Assembly: GCA_018971525.1 (NCBI GenBank) | Contig: JAGXAR010000040.1 | Location: 1 to 33,646, forward strand | Direction of reading: 5' to 3' | Source of the DNA: Nitrospirota bacterium | GTDB lineage: Bacteria; Nitrospirota; Nitrospiria; Nitrospirales; Nitrospiraceae | DNA: 33,646 nucleotides | Part shown: positions 1-7,429 of the stretch, piece by piece | Layout: every line of letters begins with the position of its first letter | Numbering within the stretch: the first letter of the stretch is position 1 | Made by a program: the position numbers and the translations under genes | Notes under the pieces: model-generated | The model's input: only the letters and a program-made list of their open reading frames with translations | The model's database searches: none | Told to the model about the DNA's origin: nothing

Positions 1-23
1 TATAATCTACAGGAGGAGGACTT

Positions 24-533
24 ATGTCAAAGAAAGTGATCATGCTGTCGGTTGCGGTGCTGTTTGGCATGCAGGCAGGCCTCGCAATGGCGGCCAATCC
101 GGACACAGGCCCTGGCTGCGGGCTGGGCAAGCTCGCCTGGGGCGATTATGCGCACCAGAAGAACATAGCGCCGCAAGTGATGATGGCCACGACCAACGGC
201 ACGTTCGGTAGTGGAACGTTCGGCATCAGCTCGGGGACCTCAGGCTGCACGAACGATGGGAAGGTGATGTCCGAGCACAAGACGACGATGTTTGCTCAAC
301 TCAACTTTGAGAACCTGTCCCAGGAAATGGCCCAGGGCCAGGGTGAGCATCTCGCATCACTCGCCACCTTGATGGGCGTGCCGGCCGAGCATCAGGCGGC
401 GTTCTTTGCCATGACTCAGGAGCGGTACACCTCCTTGGTCAAGACAGGGGAAGCCTCACCGGTCGCGATGGTCAAAGCGATCAACGACGCCATCGCCACG
501 AATCCAGTCCTTGCCCAGGTGTCGACTCGCTAA
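24..533 (+). CDS. DUF3015 family exported protein
   Basis: A 169-residue protein with an N-terminal signal peptide (about residues 1-23, positive MSKK, hydrophobic core, cleavage near AMA). The mature part has the DUF3015 pattern: GCGLGKLAWGD near the start, then QVMMATTNGTFG, FGISSGTSGC, and a C-terminal helical part with FENLSQEMAQGQGEHL. Two cysteines (in PGCGLG and TSGC) could form a disulfide in the periplasm. The family has no assigned biochemical role; proteins are small, exported and found in Gram-negatives. The start is fixed by a strong AGGAGGAGGA ribosome site at 11-20. TATAAT at 1-6 could be a -10 box, but its -35 would lie outside the window and it is very close to the ribosome site. 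A strong hairpin follows the stop, so the gene is probably transcribed alone. Family call is confident; function unknown. Confidence 0.85.
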   Translation: MSKKVIMLSVAVLFGMQAGLAMAANPDTGPGCGLGKLAWGDYAHQKNIAPQVMMATTNGTFGSGTFGISSGTSGCTNDGKVMSEHKTTMFAQLNFENLSQEMAQGQGEHLASLATLMGVPAEHQAAFFAMTQERYTSLVKTGEASPVAMVKAINDAIATNPVLAQVSTR

Positions 534-541
534 CAACCGGG

Positions 542-573
542 ATGGGGCTTCGACTTCAACGTCGAAGCCCCAT
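542..573 (+). terminator. Perfect 13-bp hairpin after the DUF3015 gene
   Basis: Arms ATGGGGCTTCGAC (542-554) and GTCGAAGCCCCAT (561-573) pair perfectly around a 6-nt loop, 8 bp after the stop codon. The following sequence is TGTCTTTCTG, a poor T-tract, so termination may be incomplete or factor-assisted. The hairpin lies inside the longest possible reading frame of the next gene and therefore argues against the most upstream start of that gene. Confidence 0.7.
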
Positions 574-591
574 GTCTTTCTGATCTGCCGC

Positions 592-2499
592 TTGCACATC
601 ATCCTACTTCTGTTCATGTTGCTCCTCGCTCCAGCTTCGCCGATTGAGGCTGGTGGGCTTCCTGACAATGCGTATCTTGTCGAACTCATTAACAAGGGGG
701 CGCAGGCCAAGCTCGCCAGCGAGCGAGAGTGGCATCTCCTACTCCACTATAGAGAAAATATTTTCGGGGGCTATACCAGTGAGCAGGACGACCCTGGATT
801 TTTCATGTCGCCCGATGGGAAAACTGACCCACAGGCAGAACTCGACGCGACGCTGAGGCAATTCTTTTCTGAGGAACTTGTTGGGCGCTCGAGGCAGCCG
901 GCTCAATGCGCCTTTATCGCCCGGTACCACTGGTTGCGGGAACGGCTGCAATTCGACGATTCCCGTTTGCCGAAGCTGGCATGCGAACGGTTTGACCGCT
1001 GGTTCAATGAGTTTGAGGCCCAATCGATCACGCTCATTTTTCCTTCTGCCTTCTTGAACAATCCCGCCTCCATGTTCGGCCATACGTTTCTTCGGATTGA
1101 TCAGAAGGGCCAGACCGAACAGACCAGGATTCTGGCGCAAACGATCAACTTTGCGGCGTACGTGCCTCCTGACGCCGGCATCGCCTATCCGATCCGTGGC
1201 ATTTTCGGCGGATACAGCGGGTACTTCTCGACCTATCCCTACTACATGAAGGTACAGGAGTATCGAGACTTCGAGAATCGAGATATTTGGGAATATCGCC
1301 TCAATTTCTCGGTGTACCAGATAACGCGGTTGCTGATGCATGCGTGGGAACTCGGGAATGCCTCCTTCGACTATTTCTTCTTCAAAGAGAACTGCTCCTA
1401 TCATCTCCTGGCGCTGCTCGATTATGCCGATCCCACCCTGCACCTCACCGACGAGTTTGTCGTGTGGACCGTTCCTGCCGACACAGTCCGGTTGATTGCA
1501 TCGAAACCGGGGCTGGTTACCGGCATTGCGTATCGGCCTTCCCGGAGCAACGTGATCCGGCGGAAGCGCGAATCGTTGCCTGCGGCAGAACGGGAACTGG
1601 CGCACCGGATTGGCCAAGATCTCGGCGAACTCACCTCGCCGGCTTTTGTCCGATTGGATCTGACGAAGCAGGCGTTTCTGCTCGATCTGGCGTCGGACTA
1701 TCTCCGCTATCGAGTCGAGACGACCGATTTTCCTCCGCCTGAATGGAAGGAGCGCAATCGGGCAGTCCTGACAGCTCGGAGCCACCTGAGGATTCCATCT
1801 GAAGAGTTCAAAGTGGTGCCCTTTGCGAAGCAACCGGAATTGGGGCACAAGACCTCCCGCGCCAGTGTGGGTGCCGGTTGGCGGAATAACGATACCTTTG
1901 AGGAAGCCACGGTGCGGGCCGGTTATCACGATCTGCTCGATCCGGAGGTCGGCTACACTCCGGATGCCCAGATTGAACTCGCGTCGCTGACCCTCCGGCA
2001 CTACAACCGGGCGGATCAGACGAGGATCGAACGGGCGACACTTGCCAATGTCTTGTCCCTCACACCGATTGACTCGGTCTTTCGGGCACCCTCGTGGAAG
2101 ATCAATGTGGGTATGGACACGATTCGCTTCGGCAGCTGCCAGCTCTGCAGCAACGGCTTCATGAACGGCGGCATCGGGGCTGCGGTGGAATCTCACTGGC
2201 TGAAACGAGAAGTCTTCTTCGCCTTTGCAGAAGCAGAAGCGAACTACAGTAAAGCGTATGATGAGCGACATCGAGTCGGCGGTGGGAGCACGGTGGGCAT
2301 GTTGACGGATCTAACGGACCGGTGGAAACTCATGGCGACCGGTTCTTACTTGCGATATGCACTCGGAGATAAGTCAGATGACTTCCGCTGGTTCATCGGA
2401 TCCCGGTACACCCTCGCTCAAAACTGGGCGCTCCGTCTGGAGTATAACCATCGCGACCACGATAATGACGTCATGTTCTCGGTGCAGGCATTTTTCTAA
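592..2499 (+). CDS. DUF4105 domain outer-membrane-like protein
   Basis: About 635 residues. The central part (roughly 140-300) carries the DUF4105 signature NNPASMFGHTFLRID, then conserved aromatic stretches (GYSGYFSTYPYYMK, RDIWEYRLN) and FFKENCSYHLL, where the cysteine/histidine pair is conserved in the family. The C-terminal third is rich in alternating hydrophobic/aromatic strands and ends in FSVQAFF, typical of outer-membrane beta-barrels. A hydrophobic leader (IILLLFMLLLAPASPIEA) looks like a signal peptide. The start is uncertain: an upstream ATG at 511 would overlap the previous gene and its terminator, the TTG at 592 keeps the full leader, and the ATG at 616 would truncate it; none has a clear ribosome site. 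DUF4105 has been suggested to be hydrolase-like, but substrate and role are unknown. Domain call is confident; start is not. Confidence 0.8.
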   Translation: MHIILLLFMLLLAPASPIEAGGLPDNAYLVELINKGAQAKLASEREWHLLLHYRENIFGGYTSEQDDPGFFMSPDGKTDPQAELDATLRQFFSEELVGRSRQPAQCAFIARYHWLRERLQFDDSRLPKLACERFDRWFNEFEAQSITLIFPSAFLNNPASMFGHTFLRIDQKGQTEQTRILAQTINFAAYVPPDAGIAYPIRGIFGGYSGYFSTYPYYMKVQEYRDFENRDIWEYRLNFSVYQITRLLMHAWELGNASFDYFFFKENCSYHLLALLDYADPTLHLTDEFVVWTVPADTVRLIASKPGLVTGIAYRPSRSNVIRRKRESLPAAERELAHRIGQDLGELTSPAFVRLDLTKQAFLLDLASDYLRYRVETTDFPPPEWKERNRAVLTARSHLRIPSEEFKVVPFAKQPELGHKTSRASVGAGWRNNDTFEEATVRAGYHDLLDPEVGYTPDAQIELASLTLRHYNRADQTRIERATLANVLSLTPIDSVFRAPSWKINVGMDTIRFGSCQLCSNGFMNGGIGAAVESHWLKREVFFAFAEAEANYSKAYDERHRVGGGSTVGMLTDLTDRWKLMATGSYLRYALGDKSDDFRWFIGSRYTLAQNWALRLEYNHRDHDNDVMFSVQAFF

Positions 2500-2563
2500 T
2501 CCCGTTGGATATCGACAGATGTCGAACATGCATGTATTCCGATCCTGCCATGCATACTTCTCG

Positions 2564-2630
2564 ACCTGTCAAGCCATCTGAGAATCTTACCCTAGGCTCA
2601 ATTGACAGGTTCCTTGCTCTCTTCTATACT
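2564..2630 (+). promoter_or_regulatory. Sigma70 promoter with inverted repeat over the -35 box
   Basis: TTGACA (2602-2607), a 17-bp spacer and TATACT (2625-2630) make a near-consensus promoter for the TRL-like lipoprotein gene at 2702. The -35 box is part of TTGACAGGT (2602-2610), exactly inverted as ACCTGTCAA at 2564-2572, 38 bp upstream. This could be an operator pair or the remains of a hairpin. A short palindrome TCGACA-GA-TGTCGA lies further upstream, near 2513. Confidence 0.7.
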
Positions 2631-2651
2631 GCGCGCGAAAACTCTGATGGA

Positions 2652-2670
2652 GTGATCCTTCGGGGATCAC
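2652..2670 (+). promoter_or_regulatory. 5' UTR hairpin before the TRL-like gene
   Basis: GTGATCC and GGATCAC form a 7-bp stem with a TTCGG loop in the transcript leader, 22-31 nt upstream of the AGGAGGA ribosome site. It is too short and too far from a T-run to act as a terminator. It may stabilise the mRNA 5' end of a presumably abundant lipoprotein; that role is inference. Confidence 0.4.
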
Positions 2671-2701
2671 AGCACTACTCACCCAAAAATCAGGAGGACA
2701 C

Positions 2702-3028
2702 ATGGAGCAGATAAAAGTCGCTTTGACACTCGCGGGAATTACAGCGGCAGCGCTTAGCCTGGCGGCCTGCCAGATCGTCGCCTCACCGATGCTCGGCACA
2801 ACTTTCAACGAAACGAGGTACGGTAACATCGCGACGGATGAAAGCGCTACGACCAAAGAGGGGAAAGCCTGCGGGACCTCGATTTTAGGGTGGGTTGCCC
2901 AGGGTGATGCTAGTATTGTTGCTGCCAAAGCCAATGGTGGAATCACGAAAGTCTCGTCAGTGGACCATTACGCCAAGAATATCTTGGGGATCTACGGCGA
3001 ATGGTGCACGATCGTCAAGGGCAGCTGA
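2702..3028 (+). CDS. TRL-like family lipoprotein
   Basis: A 108-residue protein with a lipoprotein signal: hydrophobic ITAAALSLAAC with the lipobox cysteine at residue 23. The mature domain matches the TRL-like family: SPMLGTTFNETRYG, then ACGTSILGWVAQGDASI, AAKANGGITKVSSVDH and a C-terminal YGEWCTIVKG. Family members are small lipid-anchored proteins of unknown function that often occur as stand-alone, strongly expressed genes. The start has a good AGGAGGA site a few bases upstream. A consensus promoter and a strong intrinsic terminator flank it, so it is a monocistronic unit. The remaining cysteines (in KACGTS and EWCTI) may form a disulfide. Confidence 0.85.
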   Translation: MEQIKVALTLAGITAAALSLAACQIVASPMLGTTFNETRYGNIATDESATTKEGKACGTSILGWVAQGDASIVAAKANGGITKVSSVDHYAKNILGIYGEWCTIVKGS

Positions 3029-3051
3029 TTCTCGAACGTACGCAATCGAAG

Positions 3052-3090
3052 GGGCCTTTGGGGTAGAAGCCCCAGAGGCCCTTTTATTTT
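3052..3090 (+). terminator. Intrinsic terminator after TRL-like gene
   Basis: Arms GGGCCTTTGGGG (3052-3063) and CCCCAGAGGCCC (3070-3081) form a 12-bp stem with one G-U pair and a 6-nt loop, followed by TTTTATTTT. This is a textbook rho-independent terminator, about 23 bp after the stop. Confidence 0.92.
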
Positions 3091-3131
3091 GGTCGGCGCT
3101 GTTGACCAATGCGGTGTAGGGCAGGCATGAG

Positions 3132-3785
3132 ATGTGGCCATTTCCCCTGGCGCTCCCGGTTTTCTTCTCGTTGTCGCTTGCTCTCATGATTGTATCGCTG
3201 CAACCCGGTTTGGTTGCAGCCGCTGAGACCGCTGACGTAGATGTTGGCCTGTACGCACTGGGTGCATTTCCGTCAGATCAAGGCCTCTTTGCCCAGGGGG
3301 ACAACCCCTCGGACAGCAGGATTACCAATGGGGTTGGAGCAGGCATTAAGGCTGCAGTGTTTCCACATGGTTTGGGAAACATCATTGGGATTGGACTAGA
3401 GTCTTTCGGTCACGGGAGTGAGATCACATTTTCTTCGGCGGCGCACGCCGGGTCCCTTCCCAGTACAAACCTCTGGGTCTTCAGTTCGATGGTGAATCTG
3501 ACTCTTCGCTGCCCCGGGAAGGCGTTTGTCCCCTACGTCGGTGTCGGGGGTGGTTATTCGAGCGGAGTGCTCACCCATGCCAACATTCCGGGTCGTTCGG
3601 ACCGTGATTTTGAAGGATCATGGACGTTCGGCTATCAATTCTTTGGCGGGCTGCAAGGCAATCTGACCGAAAAGGTGTTTCTGTTCAGCGAGTACAAGTA
3701 CTTCTCGGCCAACTATCACTGGAAGGAACTCGCACTGGATTTCCGTTCCCAGTACGCCCTATTTGGCATCGGGCTGCGTTTCTAA
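3132..3785 (+). CDS. Small outer-membrane beta-barrel protein (OmpW/opacity-like)
   Basis: A 217-residue protein with an N-terminal signal sequence (hydrophobic to about residue 30, cleavage near LVAAAET). The rest is made of alternating strands rich in Gly and aromatic residues: GVGAGIKAAVFP, NIIGIGLESFGHG, FVPYVGVGGGYSSG, GYQFFGGLQGNLTEKVFLFSEYKYFSANY, ending in FGIGLRF with the terminal aromatic typical of BAM substrates. The layout fits an 8-stranded barrel of the OmpA/opacity (OMP_b-brl) type. Ligand or partner is unknown. ATG at 3132 is preceded by another ATG at 3127 in a different frame, and the ribosome site is weak. The next gene starts 29 bp downstream and could be co-transcribed. 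Confidence 0.7.
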   Translation: MWPFPLALPVFFSLSLALMIVSLQPGLVAAAETADVDVGLYALGAFPSDQGLFAQGDNPSDSRITNGVGAGIKAAVFPHGLGNIIGIGLESFGHGSEITFSSAAHAGSLPSTNLWVFSSMVNLTLRCPGKAFVPYVGVGGGYSSGVLTHANIPGRSDRDFEGSWTFGYQFFGGLQGNLTEKVFLFSEYKYFSANYHWKELALDFRSQYALFGIGLRF

Positions 3786-3814
3786 GTCGTCGTTCTCTTC
3801 TGAAGTAAGACACG

Positions 3815-4576
3815 ATGGGGATCCTCGATCAATTCTTCGTCTACCATCCAGACCCGTGGAAGGATCAGGACTGGAAAGCCCTCAGTGGCTTGCCGCTGGA
3901 AGACGTCTGGTTCACAGCAGCCGATGGGACGAAGCTGTTTGGCTGGTATGTGGAGAACCGCGCTACATCAGCCGTGATCTTGTGGTGTCATGGGAACGCG
4001 GGGAATATCATCAACCGACTGGAGAATCTGCGCGAACTCTACCGCCTCGGACTGTCGGTGTTCCTGTTCGACTATCGCGGCTACGGTCGGAGCCAGGGGC
4101 GGCCCTCGGAAGCGGGGCTCTATCAGGATGCGCTTGGGGCGCACGATTATCTCACGCGAACTAGAATGATTCGCCCTGAGCGTATCGTCCTATTCGGGCG
4201 CTCGCTCGGCGGGGCTGTCGCAGGGGAACTTGCCGCGCAGAAGCCTGCCGCTGGCCTGATCCTCGAATCGTCGTTTCCGTCGATCGAAGCGGTGGCCAAG
4301 TTCCATTACGGCGGGTTGCCGGTCCATTGGCTGCTCGGGGCAGACTTCAAATTGATCGATCGCCTTCCGCACCTCTCACTTCCGAAGTTGATCATTCACG
4401 GCGACCAGGATGACATCATCCCGCTCGAGTTGGGCCGGCAGGTCTTCGATGCAGCCAAGCCACCCAAGTCCTTCTATCTCATCGAAGGTGCTGATCATAA
4501 CAACACCTACCAGGTCGGGGGCGCGGCCTATTTCGGACGATGGGTCGAGTTTGTTCAAACCGCCATCCGATCCTAG
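3815..4576 (+). CDS. Alpha/beta hydrolase (ABHD13/Bem46-like serine hydrolase)
   Basis: A 253-residue single-domain hydrolase. Visible elements: WCHGNAGN (residues 57-64, oxyanion-hole loop), FDYRGYGRSQG (85-95), nucleophile elbow GRSLGG with Ser130, the acid loop HGDQDDIIP with Asp199 as likely catalytic Asp, and His228 in GADHNN. This order and the HGNAGN motif match the ABHD13/Bem46/YfhR-type hydrolases, many of them membrane-associated. The substrate is unknown; esterase or peptidase activity is possible. The stop codon TAG at 4574-4576 is also the first three bases of a MITE-like element, so the native C-terminus may have been altered by its insertion; IRS at the end gives no obvious truncation. 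Confidence 0.85.
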   Translation: MGILDQFFVYHPDPWKDQDWKALSGLPLEDVWFTAADGTKLFGWYVENRATSAVILWCHGNAGNIINRLENLRELYRLGLSVFLFDYRGYGRSQGRPSEAGLYQDALGAHDYLTRTRMIRPERIVLFGRSLGGAVAGELAAQKPAAGLILESSFPSIEAVAKFHYGGLPVHWLLGADFKLIDRLPHLSLPKLIIHGDQDDIIPLELGRQVFDAAKPPKSFYLIEGADHNNTYQVGGAAYFGRWVEFVQTAIRS

Positions 4577-4955
4577 CAGGATGCGGGAGAAATATATTGG
4601 CACGCGAGAACTTCGATGGTTCGCACGTGTGCCACAACAGGAGAACACTCCCGCCGGATGCTCAAAACGGCGGCCTTTTCACCCGCTCAACCTAGGCGGA
4701 TATTTCACCCTCCCGCCCTGAGTCTGCCAAGACAGCCTCTTCACCCTGGGACGCCCCTGGTCTCGAGCAAGGCCACAGCGAGTGAATGGCCGAGGAGGTG
4801 CATACCGCGCTTCGTGTGGGGCGTTCGCCTCTAGAATGGACCTTGGCGAACGGAAAAGCCCCTACAGAGATTTCGACCTTCGAGAAGTTCCTTTGGTACG
4901 TGGAGGGTCTGACGATGCGAGAAGGCCGCTGACGGACTTTTTCAGCATCCTGCTA
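4574..4955 (+). repeat. MITE-like dispersed repeat, copy 1
   Basis: A non-coding element of about 382 bp bounded by inverted ends TAGCAGGATGC (4574-4584) and CAGCATCCTGCTA (4943-4955). Inside are an imperfect hairpin around 4599-4634 (GGCACGCGAGAAC against GTTCGCACGTGTGCC), a segment at 4681-4754 nearly identical to copy 3 (10501-10574), and a right part at 4899-4955 nearly identical to copy 2 (8702-8760). It encodes no transposase. The left TAG doubles as the stop codon of the hydrolase gene. The right end read as protein gives the spurious peptide DFFSILL. It is probably mobilised in trans, if at all. Confidence 0.75.
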
Positions 4956-5186
4956 GGCCGCGCTCAAGCGAGAGAGGCCAGACTTGCGGGGAAGGCGCGA
5001 CGGGCAGGGAGAGAGTCCTCACGTCACGCGAGTCGCGCTCTTCGCGCGTGGTTCCACGGTTTCGCAAAAATTGATTGGCGAGCGCATTCGGCATTTGATA
5101 CAGTGCGCGTCGGCTGACGCCGAGGGCCTGTTCAGAGGAGCGGCTTGCTGGCGGTCGAATGGCCGTCTTCACGAATAGTGTGGCTT
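4956..5186. other. Gene-free stretch before mlaA
   Basis: No convincing gene is seen here. The sequence is GC-rich with CGCG-containing short inverted repeats around 5030-5055 (CACGCG and CGCGTG). A weak candidate promoter is TTGATT near 5070 with TGATAC near 5095, but the spacing is too long to be convincing. Text such as GCTCAAGCGAGAG resembles the intergenic stretch at 27716-27799. Confidence 0.4.
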
Positions 5187-5204
5187 AAGGAGGCAGGTCT
5201 GGTG

Positions 5205-6077
5205 ATGCCCCTTCGTTTGCTGGCGTTCAGTCTGCTGGGTTTCCTGATGATGCTTGCCACTGGCTGTGCAGGGAAAACCGGCACAGTGCAGCCACAGGGG
5301 TTGAGCGACGCGAAGCCGGTCGTTGACCAGGCTCCGGCGCAGGCTCCCTCGGCAGTGCAAGATACTGCTCCAGACGAAATGCTCGATCCTTTTGCCAAGG
5401 CCGACGAAGGAGCCGGCGAGGAGTATGATCCCTGGGAACCGTTCAACACCAACATCTTCGAGTTCAACCGCCAGTTCGATCGCTTTCTGCTCAAGCCGGT
5501 CGCGAAGGGATACAATTTCGTCACGCCTGACTGGGTACAGGTCGGCATCAGCAACATTTTCTCCAACCTCCGTTTCGCGCCGCGTTTCTTCAATAACATC
5601 TTTCAAGGAAAGATGAAGGGGGCCGGGGTCGAAGTCGGACGGTTTCTGGTCAACAGCACGTTGGGGGGCGCCGGGCTCGTCGACGTGGCGACGGACATGA
5701 ACCTCACGACACCTGAGGAGGATCTGGGACAGACGCTCGGCCGCTATGGGGTGGGACCTGGTCCCTATCTTGTGTTGCCGCTGCTTCCTCCATTTACCGT
5801 CAGAGACTTCACCGGCTTCATTGGCGACATTTTCTTGAACCCGATCAACTGGCTAGTGGCGCCGATCATCGAGGTCCACAACGTGCCCTCTGTCATTGCC
5901 CACAAGAATCGGATGACGACCACCTTTGTTCAGCTCGGTGCCCGAGTCGAGGAGATCGTGAACGAGCGCTCGCGGAATCTTGAAAAATTTCAGGGAGTCG
6001 AAGAAGCCACTCTCGATCTCTATACCGCCGTCCGCAACGCCTATCTGCAGAAGCGTGCCCGCGCAATCCGGGAGTGA
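5205..6077 (+). CDS. mlaA: MlaA/VacJ family phospholipid-transport lipoprotein
   Basis: About 290 residues. A lipoprotein signal with LATGC puts a lipid anchor in the outer membrane. After a Pro/Ala-rich linker comes the MlaA domain: YDPWEPFNTNIFEFNRQFDRFLLKPVAKGY, then VGISNIFSNLRFAPRFFNN, FLVNSTLGGAGLVDVA, EEDLGQTLGRYGVGPGPYLVLPLLPP and RDFTG. In E. coli, MlaA forms a channel with porins that removes phospholipids from the outer leaflet and passes them to MlaC and the MlaFEDB transporter. No other mla gene is in this window. The ribosome site AAGGAGG (5187-5193) supports GTG 5202 or ATG 5205; a start at 5145 is unlikely because it would precede the ribosome site and bury the signal peptide. 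Convergent with kbl. Confidence 0.95.
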   Translation: MPLRLLAFSLLGFLMMLATGCAGKTGTVQPQGLSDAKPVVDQAPAQAPSAVQDTAPDEMLDPFAKADEGAGEEYDPWEPFNTNIFEFNRQFDRFLLKPVAKGYNFVTPDWVQVGISNIFSNLRFAPRFFNNIFQGKMKGAGVEVGRFLVNSTLGGAGLVDVATDMNLTTPEEDLGQTLGRYGVGPGPYLVLPLLPPFTVRDFTGFIGDIFLNPINWLVAPIIEVHNVPSVIAHKNRMTTTFVQLGARVEEIVNERSRNLEKFQGVEEATLDLYTAVRNAYLQKRARAIRE

Positions 6078-6148
6078 GGCGGAGAGGCAAGCGGGGAGTC
6101 CGAATGGTCTTTTCGCCGCTTGTCTCGTGCCTCAGCCTTTCGCCCGTG

Positions 6149-7339
6149 TCATCGGATCACGCCCAGTTCCCGGCCGACCGTGGCGAAGGCAGCGCTGGCT
6201 CGCTCGAGCTGTTGGTGCGTATGGGCTGCCGACATCTGTACGCGAATCCGCGCTTGGCCTTGCGGTACAACCGGGTAACTGAACCCCACGACATAGATCC
6301 CTTCCTCCAAAAGCCGCTCTGCCATTCTGGTGGCAAGTGCAGCGTCGCCCAACATGATCGGGATAATGGGATGTTCGCCGGGAATGAGCCGGAATCCGAG
6401 GGCGGTGAGTTGCGTGCGGAAGAAGGCTGCGTTCTCGCGCAGCCTGGCCCGCAACTGGTCGCCTTGGGCTACGAGGATTACGGCCCGGCGCGCCGCTGAG
6501 GCGATAACCGGAGGGAGTGAATTGGAAAACAAATAAGGCCGTGATCGCTGCCGCAACAGCTCGACGATTTCCTTTCGGCCGGACGTAAAACCGCCTGCTG
6601 CGCCGCCCAAGGTTTTTCCCAGCGTGCTGGTGACGATCTCGATCCGGTCCGCGACGCCGAAATGGTTCGGCGTGCCACGCCCGTTGTGTCCGAGCACACC
6701 GGTCGCATGACTGTCGTCCACGATCACCGCTGCCTCATACCGTTCCGCCAGCTCGACGATCCGATCGAGTTTCGCGAGATCGCCGTCCATGGAGAAGACC
6801 CCGTCCGTGGCGATCAGGCGAAGCCTGCAGGTTGCCGCATCGCGCAGCCTGGCTTCCAGGTCTGCCATATCGGAATGCGCATAACGGAGCCTGGTGGCCT
6901 TGCAGAGCCTGATACCATCGATGAGGCTGGCGTGGTTCAAGGCGTCGCTGATGACGGCGTCTTGCTCGCCGAGGAGCACCTCGAAGAGTCCGCCGTTCGC
7001 GTCGAAGCAGGAGCTATAGAGGATCGTGTCCTCGGTGCCCAGGAAGGTGCTGATCGTTTGTTCGAGCTGTTTGTGGAGATCCTGTGTGCCGCAGATGAAG
7101 CGGACAGAGGCCATGCCGTAGCCATGTTTCTGCAGACCCTCGGCAGCGGCCTGTCTGATGTCAGGGTGGTTGGCGAGCCCCAGATAGTTGTTGGCACAGA
7201 GATTGAGGACCTCGCCTTGGGCCACGCGAATCTCGGCCCCCTGCGGACCGAGGATCTGCCGCTCAGATTTGTAGAGGCCCGCCGCGCGGATTTCAGCGAG
7301 TCGCTCTGAAACAGTTTTGTTGAGTGAGTGGTAAGCCAT
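6149..7339 (-). CDS. kbl: 2-amino-3-ketobutyrate coenzyme A ligase
   Basis: 396 residues, close to the E. coli enzyme (398). It is a class II alpha-oxoamine synthase using pyridoxal phosphate: it cleaves 2-amino-3-oxobutyrate with CoA into glycine and acetyl-CoA. Visible motifs: [60 protein letters not shown], the cofactor-binding [15 protein letters not shown], and the lysine in [13 protein letters not shown] that forms the Schiff base. Upstream codons could extend the frame to 7426, but family alignment starts near the ATG at 7339 ([14 protein letters not shown]), and the extension runs through a repeat-like spacer. tdh lies 90 bp upstream on the same strand and supplies the substrate, so the two genes form a threonine-to-glycine pathway and probably an operon. 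Confidence 0.95.
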   Translation of the reverse strand: MAYHSLNKTVSERLAEIRAAGLYKSERQILGPQGAEIRVAQGEVLNLCANNYLGLANHPDIRQAAAEGLQKHGYGMASVRFICGTQDLHKQLEQTISTFLGTEDTILYSSCFDANGGLFEVLLGEQDAVISDALNHASLIDGIRLCKATRLRYAHSDMADLEARLRDAATCRLRLIATDGVFSMDGDLAKLDRIVELAERYEAAVIVDDSHATGVLGHNGRGTPNHFGVADRIEIVTSTLGKTLGGAAGGFTSGRKEIVELLRQRSRPYLFSNSLPPVIASAARRAVILVAQGDQLRARLRENAAFFRTQLTALGFRLIPGEHPIIPIMLGDAALATRMAERLLEEGIYVVGFSYPVVPQGQARIRVQMSAAHTHQQLERASAAFATVGRELGVIR

Positions 7340-7348
7340 CTTCTGAAT

Positions 7349-7429
7349 GAGGCGTGAAACGTAAGGCGTGAGAGGACGCCGAGGACGAAGCACTAGTGTC
7401 CTATTACCTGACGCCTGATCCCTCACCCC
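7349..7429. repeat. tdh-kbl spacer with GTGAAACGT-type microrepeats
   Basis: The 90-bp spacer contains GCGTGAAACGTAAGGCGTGA near 7352 and, in the other orientation, CCTCACCCCTCACG near 7423, which can pair partly. Similar GTGAAACGTGA strings occur at 10605-10620, 16321-16388 and 20702-20730. They look like a dispersed microrepeat rather than coding sequence. Confidence 0.45.

Noticed and set aside
1-6. TATAAT as promoter of the first gene
   Set aside because: The -35 region is outside the window and the predicted start would fall in the ribosome site, so it cannot be supported.
739-2271. 510-codon open frame on the minus strand
   Set aside because: It is antisense to the DUF4105 gene, with biased composition and no recognisable domain; a shadow of GC-rich coding sequence.
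4782-5117. 111-codon open frame on the plus strand
   Set aside because: Runs through MITE copy 1 and its end (DFFSILL peptide) into repeat-like spacer; no ribosome site or family.
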